A stretch of 64,000 nt of DNA from Herbaspirillum aquaticum (lineage in GTDB: Bacteria > Pseudomonadota > Gammaproteobacteria > Burkholderiales > Burkholderiaceae_D). Numbering within the stretch: the stretch's first letter is position 1; each line of letters begins with the position of its first letter. Location of the stretch: the NCBI RefSeq assembly GCF_002213425.1, contig NZ_NJGV01000005.1:1-64000 (forward strand). Direction: 5' to 3'. Shown here piece by piece: positions 46,644 through 55,314 of this stretch. A model generated the notes under the pieces. That model saw only the letters and a list, made by a program, of their open reading frames with translations. It was not told where the DNA came from and ran no database searches. The translations under genes were made by a program, and so were the position numbers.

Positions 46644-49600
46644 ATGCAATTCCGTTCGGCAGCTGAGCCTGCCGCAGCGGCGACGCCAACCGTAGAAGGC
46701 GTTCGCGACTGCGCACAGGCTGTGACCCCAGTGAGCGCTCACTCGCCGGTCCTCGACCAGACACCCGGCACCCCCGCGACTGACGGCTTGCATACCGTCA
46801 CCGCACACTTCATTGACCGGACAGGCAACCGTACCGGTACAGCTACAGACACTTCCGGACTGGCACCTGTCAGTTTGGACGACAAATACACCGCCACCGA
46901 AGGCGCCATCTATCTCTCCGGCATCCAGGCGCTGGTCCGCCTGCCGATGCTGCAGCAAATCCGCGACCGTGCGGCGGGCTTGAACACGGCAGGTTTCATT
47001 TCCGGCTATCGCGGCTCGCCCCTGGGCGGACTGGATGAAGCCCTCTGGCACGCCCAGCCGCACCTGGCCGCGCACCGCGTGAAGTTCCAGCCCGGCGTGA
47101 ACGAAGACATGGCCGCCACCGCCGTCTGGGGCACGCAGCAGGTCAAGCTGATCGGTCCTTCCGACTATGACGGCGTCTATGCCATGTGGTACGGCAAGGG
47201 GCCCGGCGTGGACCGCTGCGGTGATGTGTTGAAGCACATGAACCACGCCGGCACCTCCGCCCAGGGCGGCGTGCTGCTGGTGGCCGGGGACGACCACGGG
47301 GCGTATTCCTCGACCCTGCCACACCAGTCGGACCATATTTTTTCGGCATCGATGATCCCGATGCTCTATCCCTGCAACGTGCAGGAATACCTGGACCTGG
47401 GCCTGCACGGCTGGGCCATGTCGCGTTATTCCGGCTGTGTGGTCGGGTTCAAGGCGCTGGCTGACACCGTCGAGTCCAGTGCCTCGGTGGATGCCGATCC
47501 CTTCCGCGTCGAGATCCGCCTGCCGACCGATTTCGCCATGCCTGCGGGCGGCCTCAACGCACGGCTTTCCACCGATACCCTGGGCGTGCAGGCGCGCAAG
47601 CAGGAAGCGCTGATGCAGGATTACAAGATCTATGCCGCGCTGGCCTACGCGCGCGCCAACAAGCTCAACCGCGTGATGATCGACAGTCCCCGGGCGCGGC
47701 TGGGCATCATCGCCTCGGGCAAGTCCTATCTGGATGTACTGGAAGCCTTGTCCGAACTGGGCATCGACGAAGCCTTTGCGGCCGAGATCGGGCTGCGGGT
47801 CTTCAAGGTCTCCATGCCCTGGCCGCTGGAGCCGGATGGCGTGCGTGAATTCGCGCAGGGCCTCGATGAAATCCTGGTGGTGGAAGAAAAGCGCCAGATG
47901 GTCGAATACCAGTTGAAGGAGCAGCTCTACAACTGGCGCGATGATGTCCGTCCGCGCGTGATCGGCAAGTTCGACGAAAAGGGCGAATGGGTGGCCCCGC
48001 GCGGCGAATGGCTGCTGACCTCCAAGGCCGATTTCTCGGTGGCGCAGATCGCCCGCGTGATTGCCGCGCGCATCGCGCGTTTCCATACCAGTGACCTGAT
48101 CAAGGCGCGCCTGGCCTTCCTCGATGCCAAGGATGCGGTGCTGAGCAAGGCTGTCAATACGCCGCCGCGCCCGGCTTACTATTGTTCGGGCTGTCCGCAC
48201 AATACCTCCACGCGCGTGCCCGAGGGCAGCTTCGCGCTGGCAGGGATCGGCTGCCACGTCATGGCCACCGCCATCTATCCGGAATTCAACAAGCTGACCA
48301 CCCACATGGGCGGCGAGGGCGCGCCCTGGATCGGGCAGGCGCCATTCTCCAAGGTGCCGCACGTGTTCGCCAACCTGGGCGATGGCACCTATTTCCATTC
48401 GGGTTACCTGGCCATTCGCGCAGCCGTGGCCGCGCGGGTCAACATGACCTACAAGATCCTGTACAACGATGCCGTGGCCATGACGGGCGGACAGCCGGTG
48501 GACGGCACGGTGTCGGTGCCGATGATCGCGCAGCAGATGGCTGCTGAAGGCGTGCAACGCATCGCGCTGGTCTCGGAGGACATCAGCCGTTACGCCGACC
48601 GCAGTGGCCTGCCGCAGGCAGTGAGCCTGCACGACCGCAGGGACATGGATGCCGTGCAGCGCGAGCTGCGCGAGATCCCGGGTGTGAGCGTGATCATCTA
48701 CGACCAGACCTGCGCCGCCGAAAAGCGCCGCCGCCGCAAGAAGGGAGAATTCCCTGACCCCAACGAACGGCTCTTCATCAATGCCGCCGTGTGCGAGGGC
48801 TGCGGCGATTGCGGCGTGCAGTCCAACTGCACCTCGATCCTGCCGCTGGAGACCGAACTGGGCCGCAAGCGCGTCATCGACCAGTCGTCCTGCAACAAGG
48901 ATTATTCCTGCGTGAAGGGCTTCTGTCCCAGTTTCGTCACCGTGACTGGCGGCCAGTTGAAGAAGTCGCGCAACGGCGTCCACAAGAAGGGCGCGCCCGA
49001 TGATTTCCGTGTGCTGCCCGAACCGGCCATTCCTTCCTGCGAGACGCCCTTCAACATCCTCATCAACGGCATCGGTGGCACCGGGGTCATCACCATCGGC
49101 GCACTCATGGGCATGGCCGCGCATCTGGAAGGCAAGGGTGCGTCGGTGCTGGACATGACCGGCATGTCGCAGAAGAACGGTTCCGTGACCTCGCACGTGC
49201 GCATTGCCGCCCGGCGCGATTCCATCCGTGCGCAGCGCATCGCTACCGGCGAAGCCGACCTGGTGCTGGGGTGCGACATGCTCACGGCGGGCGCCTTCGA
49301 TGCCATCTCCAAGATGCGCCCCGGCCGCACCCGGGCGGTGGTCAACCTGCACCAGCAGCCGCCCGGTCAATTCGCCAAGAATCCCGACTGGCAGTTCCCG
49401 TTCGAAGAGGTCAAGGCGCTGATCCTGGAATCGGTCGACCAGCAGGCCGACTTCATCGATGCCACACGCCTGGCCACAGCCCTGATGGGCGACGCCATCG
49501 CCACCAATCTCTTCATGCTGGGCTATGCCTGGCAGCGCGGTGAACTGCCCTTGACCGAAGCCGCGCTGCTGCGTGCGATCGAACTCAATGGCGTAGCGGT

Positions 49601-50375
49601 CGAGGCCAACCAGACCGCCTTCCGCTGGGGACGCCGCGCTGCCGTCGACTTGCGCCGCGTGGAGCAGATCGCGCTGCCGGCCCAGCCGGTGGTGGTGCAT
49701 CTGCCGCAGTCGCTGGACCAACTGATCAAGCGCCGGGTGGCCTTGCTGACCGGGTATCAGGATGCGTCCTACGCCGCCCGGTTCGTCGAAGTGGTAGAGG
49801 CCGTGCGCGCCGCCGAAGCGCCGCTGGGCAGCGACAAGCTGGCCCTGGCCGTGGCCCGCAATCTCTCGCGCCTGATGGCTTACAAGGACGAATACGAGGT
49901 GGCGCGGCTCTATACCAACGGCCAGTTCCAGAAGGACCTGGCGCAGCAGTTCGAGGGCGATTTCACCCTCAGCTTCAACCTGGCACCGCCGATCTTCGCG
50001 CGCAAGGATGGTCAGGGGCGACTGGTGAAGGCGCGCTATGGCAGCTGGATGATGACGGCCTTCAAGCTGCTGGCACGCTGCAAGGGCTTGCGCGGCGGGG
50101 TCTTCGATCTCTTCGGGCGCACCGCGGAACGGCGCATGGAGCGGGCGCTGATCGTGCAATATCGCGAGATGGTGATGGAGCTGCTGCCCGCATTGACGGC
50201 TGACAATCTGGCCGAGGCCATCGCCCTGGCGCAGTTGCCGGAACAGGTGCGCGGCTTCGGCCATGTCAAGGAGCAGGCGGTACAGGCCATGCAGGTGCGG
50301 CAGGCGCAATTGCTGGCAGCGTTTGCGCAGGCCGGCACGAAGCCAGCGCCTGGCGCAACGCCGGCTGCGGCCTGA
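46644..50375 (+). CDS. Fused indolepyruvate ferredoxin oxidoreductase (2-oxoacid:ferredoxin oxidoreductase)
   Basis: The 1243-residue enzyme oxidatively decarboxylates aryl or branched 2-oxoacids, such as indolepyruvate, to acyl-CoA with ferredoxin-type acceptors. It is the fused alpha-gamma form: an N-terminal pyruvate-oxidoreductase domain (YTATEGAIYLSGIQAL onward), the thiamine-binding segment NLGDGTYFHSG and NDAVAMTGGQP (residues about 575-620), cysteine clusters CEGCGDCGVQSNC and CNKDYSCVKGFCP (about 717-765), and a gamma domain starting ILINGIGGTGVITIG (about 808). A Thr/Ala-rich extension of about 70 residues precedes the family start. The ATG is supported by TTGGAG. Acyl-CoA dehydrogenase and enoyl-CoA hydratase genes follow. 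Confidence 0.92.
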   Translation: MQFRSAAEPAAAATPTVEGVRDCAQAVTPVSAHSPVLDQTPGTPATDGLHTVTAHFIDRTGNRTGTATDTSGLAPVSLDDKYTATEGAIYLSGIQALVRLPMLQQIRDRAAGLNTAGFISGYRGSPLGGLDEALWHAQPHLAAHRVKFQPGVNEDMAATAVWGTQQVKLIGPSDYDGVYAMWYGKGPGVDRCGDVLKHMNHAGTSAQGGVLLVAGDDHGAYSSTLPHQSDHIFSASMIPMLYPCNVQEYLDLGLHGWAMSRYSGCVVGFKALADTVESSASVDADPFRVEIRLPTDFAMPAGGLNARLSTDTLGVQARKQEALMQDYKIYAALAYARANKLNRVMIDSPRARLGIIASGKSYLDVLEALSELGIDEAFAAEIGLRVFKVSMPWPLEPDGVREFAQGLDEILVVEEKRQMVEYQLKEQLYNWRDDVRPRVIGKFDEKGEWVAPRGEWLLTSKADFSVAQIARVIAARIARFHTSDLIKARLAFLDAKDAVLSKAVNTPPRPAYYCSGCPHNTSTRVPEGSFALAGIGCHVMATAIYPEFNKLTTHMGGEGAPWIGQAPFSKVPHVFANLGDGTYFHSGYLAIRAAVAARVNMTYKILYNDAVAMTGGQPVDGTVSVPMIAQQMAAEGVQRIALVSEDISRYADRSGLPQAVSLHDRRDMDAVQRELREIPGVSVIIYDQTCAAEKRRRRKKGEFPDPNERLFINAAVCEGCGDCGVQSNCTSILPLETELGRKRVIDQSSCNKDYSCVKGFCPSFVTVTGGQLKKSRNGVHKKGAPDDFRVLPEPAIPSCETPFNILINGIGGTGVITIGALMGMAAHLEGKGASVLDMTGMSQKNGSVTSHVRIAARRDSIRAQRIATGEADLVLGCDMLTAGAFDAISKMRPGRTRAVVNLHQQPPGQFAKNPDWQFPFEEVKALILESVDQQADFIDATRLATALMGDAIATNLFMLGYAWQRGELPLTEAALLRAIELNGVAVEANQTAFRWGRRAAVDLRRVEQIALPAQPVVVHLPQSLDQLIKRRVALLTGYQDASYAARFVEVVEAVRAAEAPLGSDKLALAVARNLSRLMAYKDEYEVARLYTNGQFQKDLAQQFEGDFTLSFNLAPPIFARKDGQGRLVKARYGSWMMTAFKLLARCKGLRGGVFDLFGRTAERRMERALIVQYREMVMELLPALTADNLAEAIALAQLPEQVRGFGHVKEQAVQAMQVRQAQLLAAFAQAGTKPAPGATPAAA

Positions 50376-50523
50376 CCAGTTCTGGCCGCGCCAGGGTGAG
50401 AATACCCTCCAATGTCGCGCCGGTGACAACTGCCTGCCGCGAATTCCATTAAGCTAATCGCCAAAGCGGGAGGCGCCTCGCCATCCCGCATTGCCTGGCA
50501 AGAACAACGAACAGGAGACAAGC

Positions 50524-51684
50524 ATGGATTTTGAACTCAACGAAGACCAGCTGGCCTTCCAGCAAAGTGCGCGCGATTTCGCTGCGCGCGCCATGGCCCC
50601 CTTCGCCGCCCAGTGGGACGAGGAGGCGCACTTCCCGCTGGACGTGATCGCCAAGGCTGGCGAGCTGGGCTTCTGCGGCCTCTACACCCCGGAAGAGGTG
50701 GGCGGCCTGGGCCTCTCGCGCCTGGATGCCACGGTGGTGTTCGAGGAACTGGCGCGTGCCTGTACCTCCACGGCAGCCTATCTCACCATCCACAACATGG
50801 TCAGCTGGATGGTCGCCACCTGGGGCCATGCGGAACTGAAAGAAGAATGGTGCGAACAACTGGCCGCCGGCCAGAAGATCGGCTCTTACTGCCTCACCGA
50901 ACCGGGCTCGGGTTCGGATGCCGCCTCGCTCAAGACCACGGCGCGCCGGGTCGATGACTTCTACCTCATCAACGGGTCCAAGGCCTTCATCTCGGGCGCC
51001 GGCAGCACCGACCTGCTGGTGGTGATGGCCCGCACCGGCGGCCCCGGTGCGCGCGGCGTCTCGGCCATCGCAGTGCCGGGTGACACCCCCGGCATCAGCT
51101 ACGGCAAGAAGGAAAGCAAGATGGGCTGGAACAGCCAGCCCACGCGCTCCATCAGCTTCGACAACGTCAAGGTGCCGACCGGCAACCTGCTGGGCGAGGA
51201 GGGCGAGGGCTTCGTCTTCGCCATGAAGGGGCTCGATGGCGGGCGCATCAATATCGCCACCTGCTCGGTGGGCGCGGCGCAGGCGGCGCTGGACGCGGCC
51301 CACGCCTACATGAAGGAGCGCAAGCAGTTCGGCCGTCCGATTGCCGACTTCCAGGCCCTGCAATTCAAGCTGGCCGACATGCAGACCGAACTGGTGGCCG
51401 CCCGCCAGATGGTGCGGCTGGCAGCGGCCAAGCTGGATGCCGGCTCGCCAGAGGCCACGACCTATTGCGCCATGGCCAAGCGGCTGGCCACTGACCTGGG
51501 TTTCCGGGTCTGCAATGAGGCGCTGCAATTGCACGGCGGCTACGGCTACATCCGCGAATATCCGCTGGAACGCTATTTCCGTGACGTGCGGGTGCACCAG
51601 ATCCTGGAAGGCACCAACGAAATCATGCGCGTCATCATCTCGCGCAACCTGCTCGGCCGCGACACGCTGGACGACATCCGCTGA
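50524..51684 (+). CDS. Acyl-CoA dehydrogenase (isobutyryl-CoA-dehydrogenase-like)
   Basis: The 386-residue FAD enzyme introduces a double bond into short acyl-CoAs. It shows the family marks YCLTEPGSGSDAASL, KMGWNSQPTRSI, RKQFGRPIADFQALQFKLADM, QLHGGYGYIREYPLERYFRD, and the catalytic Glu in ILEGTNEIM (residue about 365). The sequence is closest in my memory to ACAD8/isobutyryl-CoA dehydrogenases of valine degradation. It is 148 nt after the 2-oxoacid oxidoreductase gene and 18 nt before the enoyl-CoA hydratase gene, which fits branched-chain or aromatic amino-acid catabolism. The start at 50524 follows AGGAGA. Confidence 0.92.
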   Translation: MDFELNEDQLAFQQSARDFAARAMAPFAAQWDEEAHFPLDVIAKAGELGFCGLYTPEEVGGLGLSRLDATVVFEELARACTSTAAYLTIHNMVSWMVATWGHAELKEEWCEQLAAGQKIGSYCLTEPGSGSDAASLKTTARRVDDFYLINGSKAFISGAGSTDLLVVMARTGGPGARGVSAIAVPGDTPGISYGKKESKMGWNSQPTRSISFDNVKVPTGNLLGEEGEGFVFAMKGLDGGRINIATCSVGAAQAALDAAHAYMKERKQFGRPIADFQALQFKLADMQTELVAARQMVRLAAAKLDAGSPEATTYCAMAKRLATDLGFRVCNEALQLHGGYGYIREYPLERYFRDVRVHQILEGTNEIMRVIISRNLLGRDTLDDIR

Positions 51685-51702
51685 ACCCTCACAAGGAAAC
51701 GC

Positions 51703-52485
51703 ATGAGCACCTACACCAACCTGAAGCTGGAAAAATGCGGCCACACCGCCGTGCTGACCCTGTCCAATCCCCCGGCCAACACCTGGACCCGCGAAGCACT
51801 GGCCGATCTCACGCGCCTGGTCAAGGACCTCAATGCCGACCGTGAGATCTACACCCTGGTCGTGACCGGCGAGGGTGAGAAATTCTTCTCCGCCGGGGCT
51901 GACCTCAAGCTCTTCGCCGATGGCGACAAGGCCATGGCACGGGAGATGGCGCGCCGCTTCGGGGAAGCCTTCGAGACCTTGTCGGGCTTCCGTGGCGTGT
52001 CGATTGCCGCCATCAATGGCTACGCCATGGGCGGTGGCCTGGAGTGTGCCCTGGCCTGCGACATCCGCATCGCCGAAGAGCAAGCCCAGATGGCCTTGCC
52101 GGAAGCCGCCGTGGGCTTGCTGCCCTGCGCGGGCGGCACGCAGAACCTGCCCTGGCTGGTCGGTGAAGGCTGGGCCAAGCGCATGATCCTGTGCGGGGAA
52201 CGTGTCAATGCCGAGACCGCCCTGCGCATCGGCCTGGTGGAAGAGGTGGTGCCCAAGGGCCAGGCGCGCGAACGTGCGCTGGCGCTGGCCTTGCAGGCCG
52301 AGAAGCAGAGCCCGTCGTCTGTTGCGGCCAGCAAGCAGCTGATCCAGGGGGCGCGTCACAATCCGCTGGGCACCATCCTGCAGACCGAACGCGAACTCTT
52401 TGTCGATCTCTTCGATACCCAGGACCAGAAGGAGGGCGTCAATGCCTTCCTCGAAAAGCGCGCACCGAGCTGGAAAAACGCCTGA
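51703..52485 (+). CDS. Enoyl-CoA hydratase/isomerase
   Basis: The 260-residue crotonase-fold enzyme has the oxyanion-hole segment FFSAGADLKLFA, GYAMGGGLECALACDIRIA (first catalytic Glu) and ALPEAAVGLLPCAGGTQNL (second catalytic Glu, residue about 132), so it should be an active hydratase. It is encoded 18 nt after the acyl-CoA dehydrogenase gene and probably uses its product. AAGGAA lies upstream of the start. Confidence 0.92.
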   Translation: MSTYTNLKLEKCGHTAVLTLSNPPANTWTREALADLTRLVKDLNADREIYTLVVTGEGEKFFSAGADLKLFADGDKAMAREMARRFGEAFETLSGFRGVSIAAINGYAMGGGLECALACDIRIAEEQAQMALPEAAVGLLPCAGGTQNLPWLVGEGWAKRMILCGERVNAETALRIGLVEEVVPKGQARERALALALQAEKQSPSSVAASKQLIQGARHNPLGTILQTERELFVDLFDTQDQKEGVNAFLEKRAPSWKNA

Positions 52486-52594
52486 ACGTTTCGGCACATG
52501 GCCTGACGTTTTCTGCACCATGACCTGTTTTTGACGCGGCAAATGCGGCGTTGAAGCGGGCGTGGTGCGATGGCCTTGGGCTAGACTGGCAGCC

Positions 52595-52630
52595 TTGATC
52601 CACATGATCCACGTGATTCATTTGATCCAT
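52595..52630. repeat. Four 9-bp tandem repeats upstream of the histidine phosphatase gene
   Basis: Four units of the form (T/A/G)TGAT(C/T)CA(C/T) follow head to tail, with a degenerate fifth unit to 52639, ending 12 nt before the phosphatase start codon. If the longer reading frame from 52562 were used they would encode Ile-His-x repeats; otherwise they lie in the leader. Confidence 0.8.
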
Positions 52631-52651
52631 CCGATCCCGTCGAGGCGTTCC

Positions 52652-53230
52652 ATGTCATCACGTATTGCCGCGTTTCTGTTCTCCCTGCTGGCGCTGTCAT
52701 GCCTGCCCGTGGCGGCAGGTGCTTCCGAACTGTCGGACAAACTGTCCCAGCCCGATCATGTCCTGATCATGCGCCACGCGCGTGCGCCGGGCATCGGGGA
52801 CCCCGCAGGTTTCACGCTCAATGACTGTGCCACCCAGCGCAACCTGAATGAAGAGGGGCGTGAACAGGCGCGCAAGATCGGCAACTGGTTGCGCCAGCAA
52901 GGCGTGGTTCGCGCCATGGTGGCCAGCAGCCCGTGGTGCCGTACCAAGGAGACCGCCACCTTGCTGGGTTTCGGCACACCCGAGGTGCAGGATGGCCTGG
53001 CCTCCTTCTTCAACGACGCGGCCCAGGGCGAGACCGCCAACCAGCGGCTGGAACAGTACCTGCGCAAGGCCTTGCCGGGCAAGGGCAGCCGGGCGCTGAT
53101 CCTGGTCACGCATGACGTGAACATCGGGCGCTGGACCGGCGAGAGCGTGGCCTCCGGTGAAATGGTGCTGGTGCAGGTCGACGCCAGCGGCAAGCCCATC
53201 TCGCACAAGGTCTACGCGCGGCCCGACTGA
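52652..53230 (+). CDS. Secreted histidine phosphatase (phosphoglycerate-mutase-like)
   Basis: The 192-residue protein has a signal peptide (hydrophobic residues about 5-24, ending AGA) and the histidine-phosphatase fold. The catalytic His is in VLIMRHARAPG, with the second arginine in LNEEGREQARKIG, VASSPWCRTKETA, and the proton-donor His in LVTHDVNIGRWTG. Length fits the small SixA/Ais-type branch. Ais-like members act on envelope phosphates, but the substrate here is unknown. The start at 52652 begins the signal peptide; an upstream ATG at 52562 would add the Ile-His repeat. Confidence 0.88.
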   Translation: MSSRIAAFLFSLLALSCLPVAAGASELSDKLSQPDHVLIMRHARAPGIGDPAGFTLNDCATQRNLNEEGREQARKIGNWLRQQGVVRAMVASSPWCRTKETATLLGFGTPEVQDGLASFFNDAAQGETANQRLEQYLRKALPGKGSRALILVTHDVNIGRWTGESVASGEMVLVQVDASGKPISHKVYARPD

Positions 53231-53257
53231 TCCGCCGGACTGCGCGAGGCACAAGGG

Positions 53258-53291
53258 ACGCCGCAGCGCTGCATGCCCTGCGGCGTTTTGT
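53258..53291 (+). terminator. Rho-independent terminator after the histidine phosphatase gene
   Basis: ACGCCGCAG and CTGCGGCGT form a perfect 9-bp stem around an 11-nt loop, followed by TTTTGTGTT. Confidence 0.75.
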
Positions 53292-53331
53292 GTTAACGTG
53301 ACCGGCTTCGTCGTCACGTCCGCCTGCGCCC

Positions 53332-53745
53332 ATGCCCATCGTCTACCGTACCGACCTTCCACTGACCGCCGATCAGTTCATCGACATTCTTTCCCGTACT
53401 TCGCTGGGCCCGCGCCGTCCGCTCGACGACCGGGAATGCATGGAGGCCATGGTCACCCATGCCAGCCTGACCGCGACCGCCTGGGATGGCGAACTGCTGG
53501 TCGGTGTGGCGCGCTGCGTCACCGATTTCGTCTATGCCTGCTACATGTCGGAGCTGGCCGTCGATGAACAGTACCAGCGCCGTGGCATCGGCAAGGAACT
53601 CATCCGCGCCGCCCGCAGCCGCCTCGGTCCGCGCTGCCGCCTGCGTTTGCTGGCTGCACCCGATGCCACCGACTACTACAGTCATATCGGTTTCGCCCAC
53701 AGCCCCCGCTGCTGGGAGCTGACGCCCGGAAATGAACTGAAATAA
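53332..53745 (+). CDS. GNAT-family N-acetyltransferase
   Basis: The 137-residue protein has the acetyl-CoA-binding pattern YMSELAVDEQYQRRGIGKELIRAAR (Q/RxxGxG/A motif at residues about 83-88), followed by a C-terminal LLAAPDATDYYSHIGF segment. It is compact and full length for the family. Substrate unknown. A second, unrelated GNAT gene follows 28 nt later. Confidence 0.88.
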   Translation: MPIVYRTDLPLTADQFIDILSRTSLGPRRPLDDRECMEAMVTHASLTATAWDGELLVGVARCVTDFVYACYMSELAVDEQYQRRGIGKELIRAARSRLGPRCRLRLLAAPDATDYYSHIGFAHSPRCWELTPGNELK

Positions 53746-53773
53746 CGTTATAAATCATTTATAAAGAATTGCC

Positions 53774-54256
53774 ATGATCGAGATTCAAGCCTATCGCCCG
53801 GAACACGCACAGGGCGTGGTCGACGTTATCCTGCCCATCCAGCAGGAAGAGTTCGGTATCCCCATCACGCTGGAGGGTCAGCCTGACCTGAAGGATATTG
53901 CCGGTTTCTACCAGAAGGGCCACGGCAATTTCTGGGTGGCGCTCGATGGCGGCAAGGTGGTCGGTACCATTTCCCTGCTCGATATCGGCAACGCCCAGGT
54001 GGCGCTGCGCAAGATGTTCGTGGCGGCCAGCCATCGCGGCAAGGAGCATGGCACTGCCGCGCGGTTGCTGGAAGGCGCCATCGCCTGGGCGCGCGCGCAG
54101 GGCGTGCGGCAGATTTTCCTGGGCACTACCGACAAGTTCCTGGCGGCGCATCGCTTCTACGAGAAAAACGGTTTCCGGCTCATCGAGAAGAGCACGCTGC
54201 CGCCTGCCTTCCCGGTGATGGTGGTCGATTCCCGCTTCTACGCACTGGATTGCTGA
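53774..54256 (+). CDS. GNAT-family N-acetyltransferase
   Basis: The 160-residue acetyltransferase has the beta4/alpha3 region LRKMFVAASHRGKEHGTAARLLEGAI (RGKEHG as the acetyl-CoA loop) and a C-terminal FLAAHRFYEKNGFRLIEKSTLP, typical of the family. The N-terminal part (EHAQGVVDVILPIQQEEFGI) is characteristic of a common bacterial subgroup of unknown substrate. It converges with the AstE-like gene with a gap of 13 nt. Confidence 0.88.
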   Translation: MIEIQAYRPEHAQGVVDVILPIQQEEFGIPITLEGQPDLKDIAGFYQKGHGNFWVALDGGKVVGTISLLDIGNAQVALRKMFVAASHRGKEHGTAARLLEGAIAWARAQGVRQIFLGTTDKFLAAHRFYEKNGFRLIEKSTLPPAFPVMVVDSRFYALDC

Positions 54257-54269
54257 AGCGCTTGCGATT

Positions 54270-55241
54270 TCACAGCCGACGCTGGCTGTCGACCCCGAAG
54301 TAGAACCATTCATTGCCCGGCAAGGCGCGCGGATTGGGGAAGACGATGTAGCCGTCGCCCGGCGCCAGCACCGCCTGGCCGTCATGCCGGTGGCCGATCA
54401 CTTCACCCTGCTGCACACGGTCGAAGCTGGACCATTCACGGGTGAAGCGGTCCTCGGCATGTTCCATGTCGATCACATCGACCAGGCGGATCAGCTGGAT
54501 ATCGGCCGCCGGCGGCTGCAGGGGGGCATCGATCATGCCGTGCAGCGCCAGCGTCTGAAGGATGGCGCGATAGGCGATTTCCGGCGCTTGCGGATCATCG
54601 TGCTGGCCGCATTCCAGGGTCACCCCGTATAAACCCTTGCTGCGCGCGTATTCGGTGGTGCCCACGCCATACTGGCGGTCCAGCAGGTCGGGAGAAACCG
54701 CATGGCCTTGCTGGCGGCGGCGCTCCACTCCGCGTACATAGGCCCCCATCCATCCTTCCACCACGCGCTGGCAGCCCAGGTGCGCCACCATGCGCGCTTC
54801 GGCGGCCGCATGGGCAAAGGGTTCGACCTCGCCGCCATTGTCTTCCGGTCCTAGCATCGCAAAGGGCATGCCGCCGGTATGGAAGGAATGCAGGTCCAGC
54901 AGGATCTCGTGCTCATCGATCCACGGACAGAGCACGTTGCAGAGCTGGTCCTCGAAGTTGGCGGGGGCCGGGTGCGGGCGCAGGTTGCGGTTCAGGTTGC
55001 GGTCGCCCTGGCGCTGTTGCCGTTGATAGGCCAGCGGATTGGTCACCGGCACCAGCGTCAGCAGGCCGCGCTGCAGGCGCAGTTGCCCGCTGTCGAGGTC
55101 TTGCTGCAGGCGGGCGATGGCCTGGGTGCCGCAGGTTTCATTGCCGTGCACGGCACCGAGGACCAGCAGTCGCGGGCCGGGGGCGAAGGCCGCATATTGC
55201 AGCCTGCGCAGGGAAGAGGGAAGGAAAGCGGACGTCATCAT
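54270..55241 (-). CDS. Succinylglutamate desuccinylase/aspartoacylase-family zinc hydrolase
   Basis: The 323-residue protein belongs to the AstE/ASPA group of zinc-dependent amidohydrolases. Zinc ligands are visible in GAVHGNETCGTQA (HxxE) and LLDLHSFHTGG (His), the substrate Arg region in NRNLRP, and a catalytic-type Glu in GVTLECGQHDD. The start is the double ATG at 55238-55241, downstream of the folE2 stop; a longer open frame runs back through folE2 and is rejected. It is the last gene of the CobW-folE2 operon, 73 nt after folE2. The link between a zinc-dependent hydrolase and this operon is unexplained. Confidence 0.87.
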   Translation of the reverse strand: MMTSAFLPSSLRRLQYAAFAPGPRLLVLGAVHGNETCGTQAIARLQQDLDSGQLRLQRGLLTLVPVTNPLAYQRQQRQGDRNLNRNLRPHPAPANFEDQLCNVLCPWIDEHEILLDLHSFHTGGMPFAMLGPEDNGGEVEPFAHAAAEARMVAHLGCQRVVEGWMGAYVRGVERRRQQGHAVSPDLLDRQYGVGTTEYARSKGLYGVTLECGQHDDPQAPEIAYRAILQTLALHGMIDAPLQPPAADIQLIRLVDVIDMEHAEDRFTREWSSFDRVQQGEVIGHRHDGQAVLAPGDGYIVFPNPRALPGNEWFYFGVDSQRRL

Positions 55242-55314
55242 CGGCACACACGGGAAGCGGAAAGGGCAACGATACCCCGGTTCGGGCGGCGCTGCCAGTC
55301 GCAGCGGCCCGGCA

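Noticed and set aside
46554-50429. A 1291-codon minus-strand frame opposite the 2-oxoacid oxidoreductase gene
   Set aside because: Antisense shadow with no recognisable domain.
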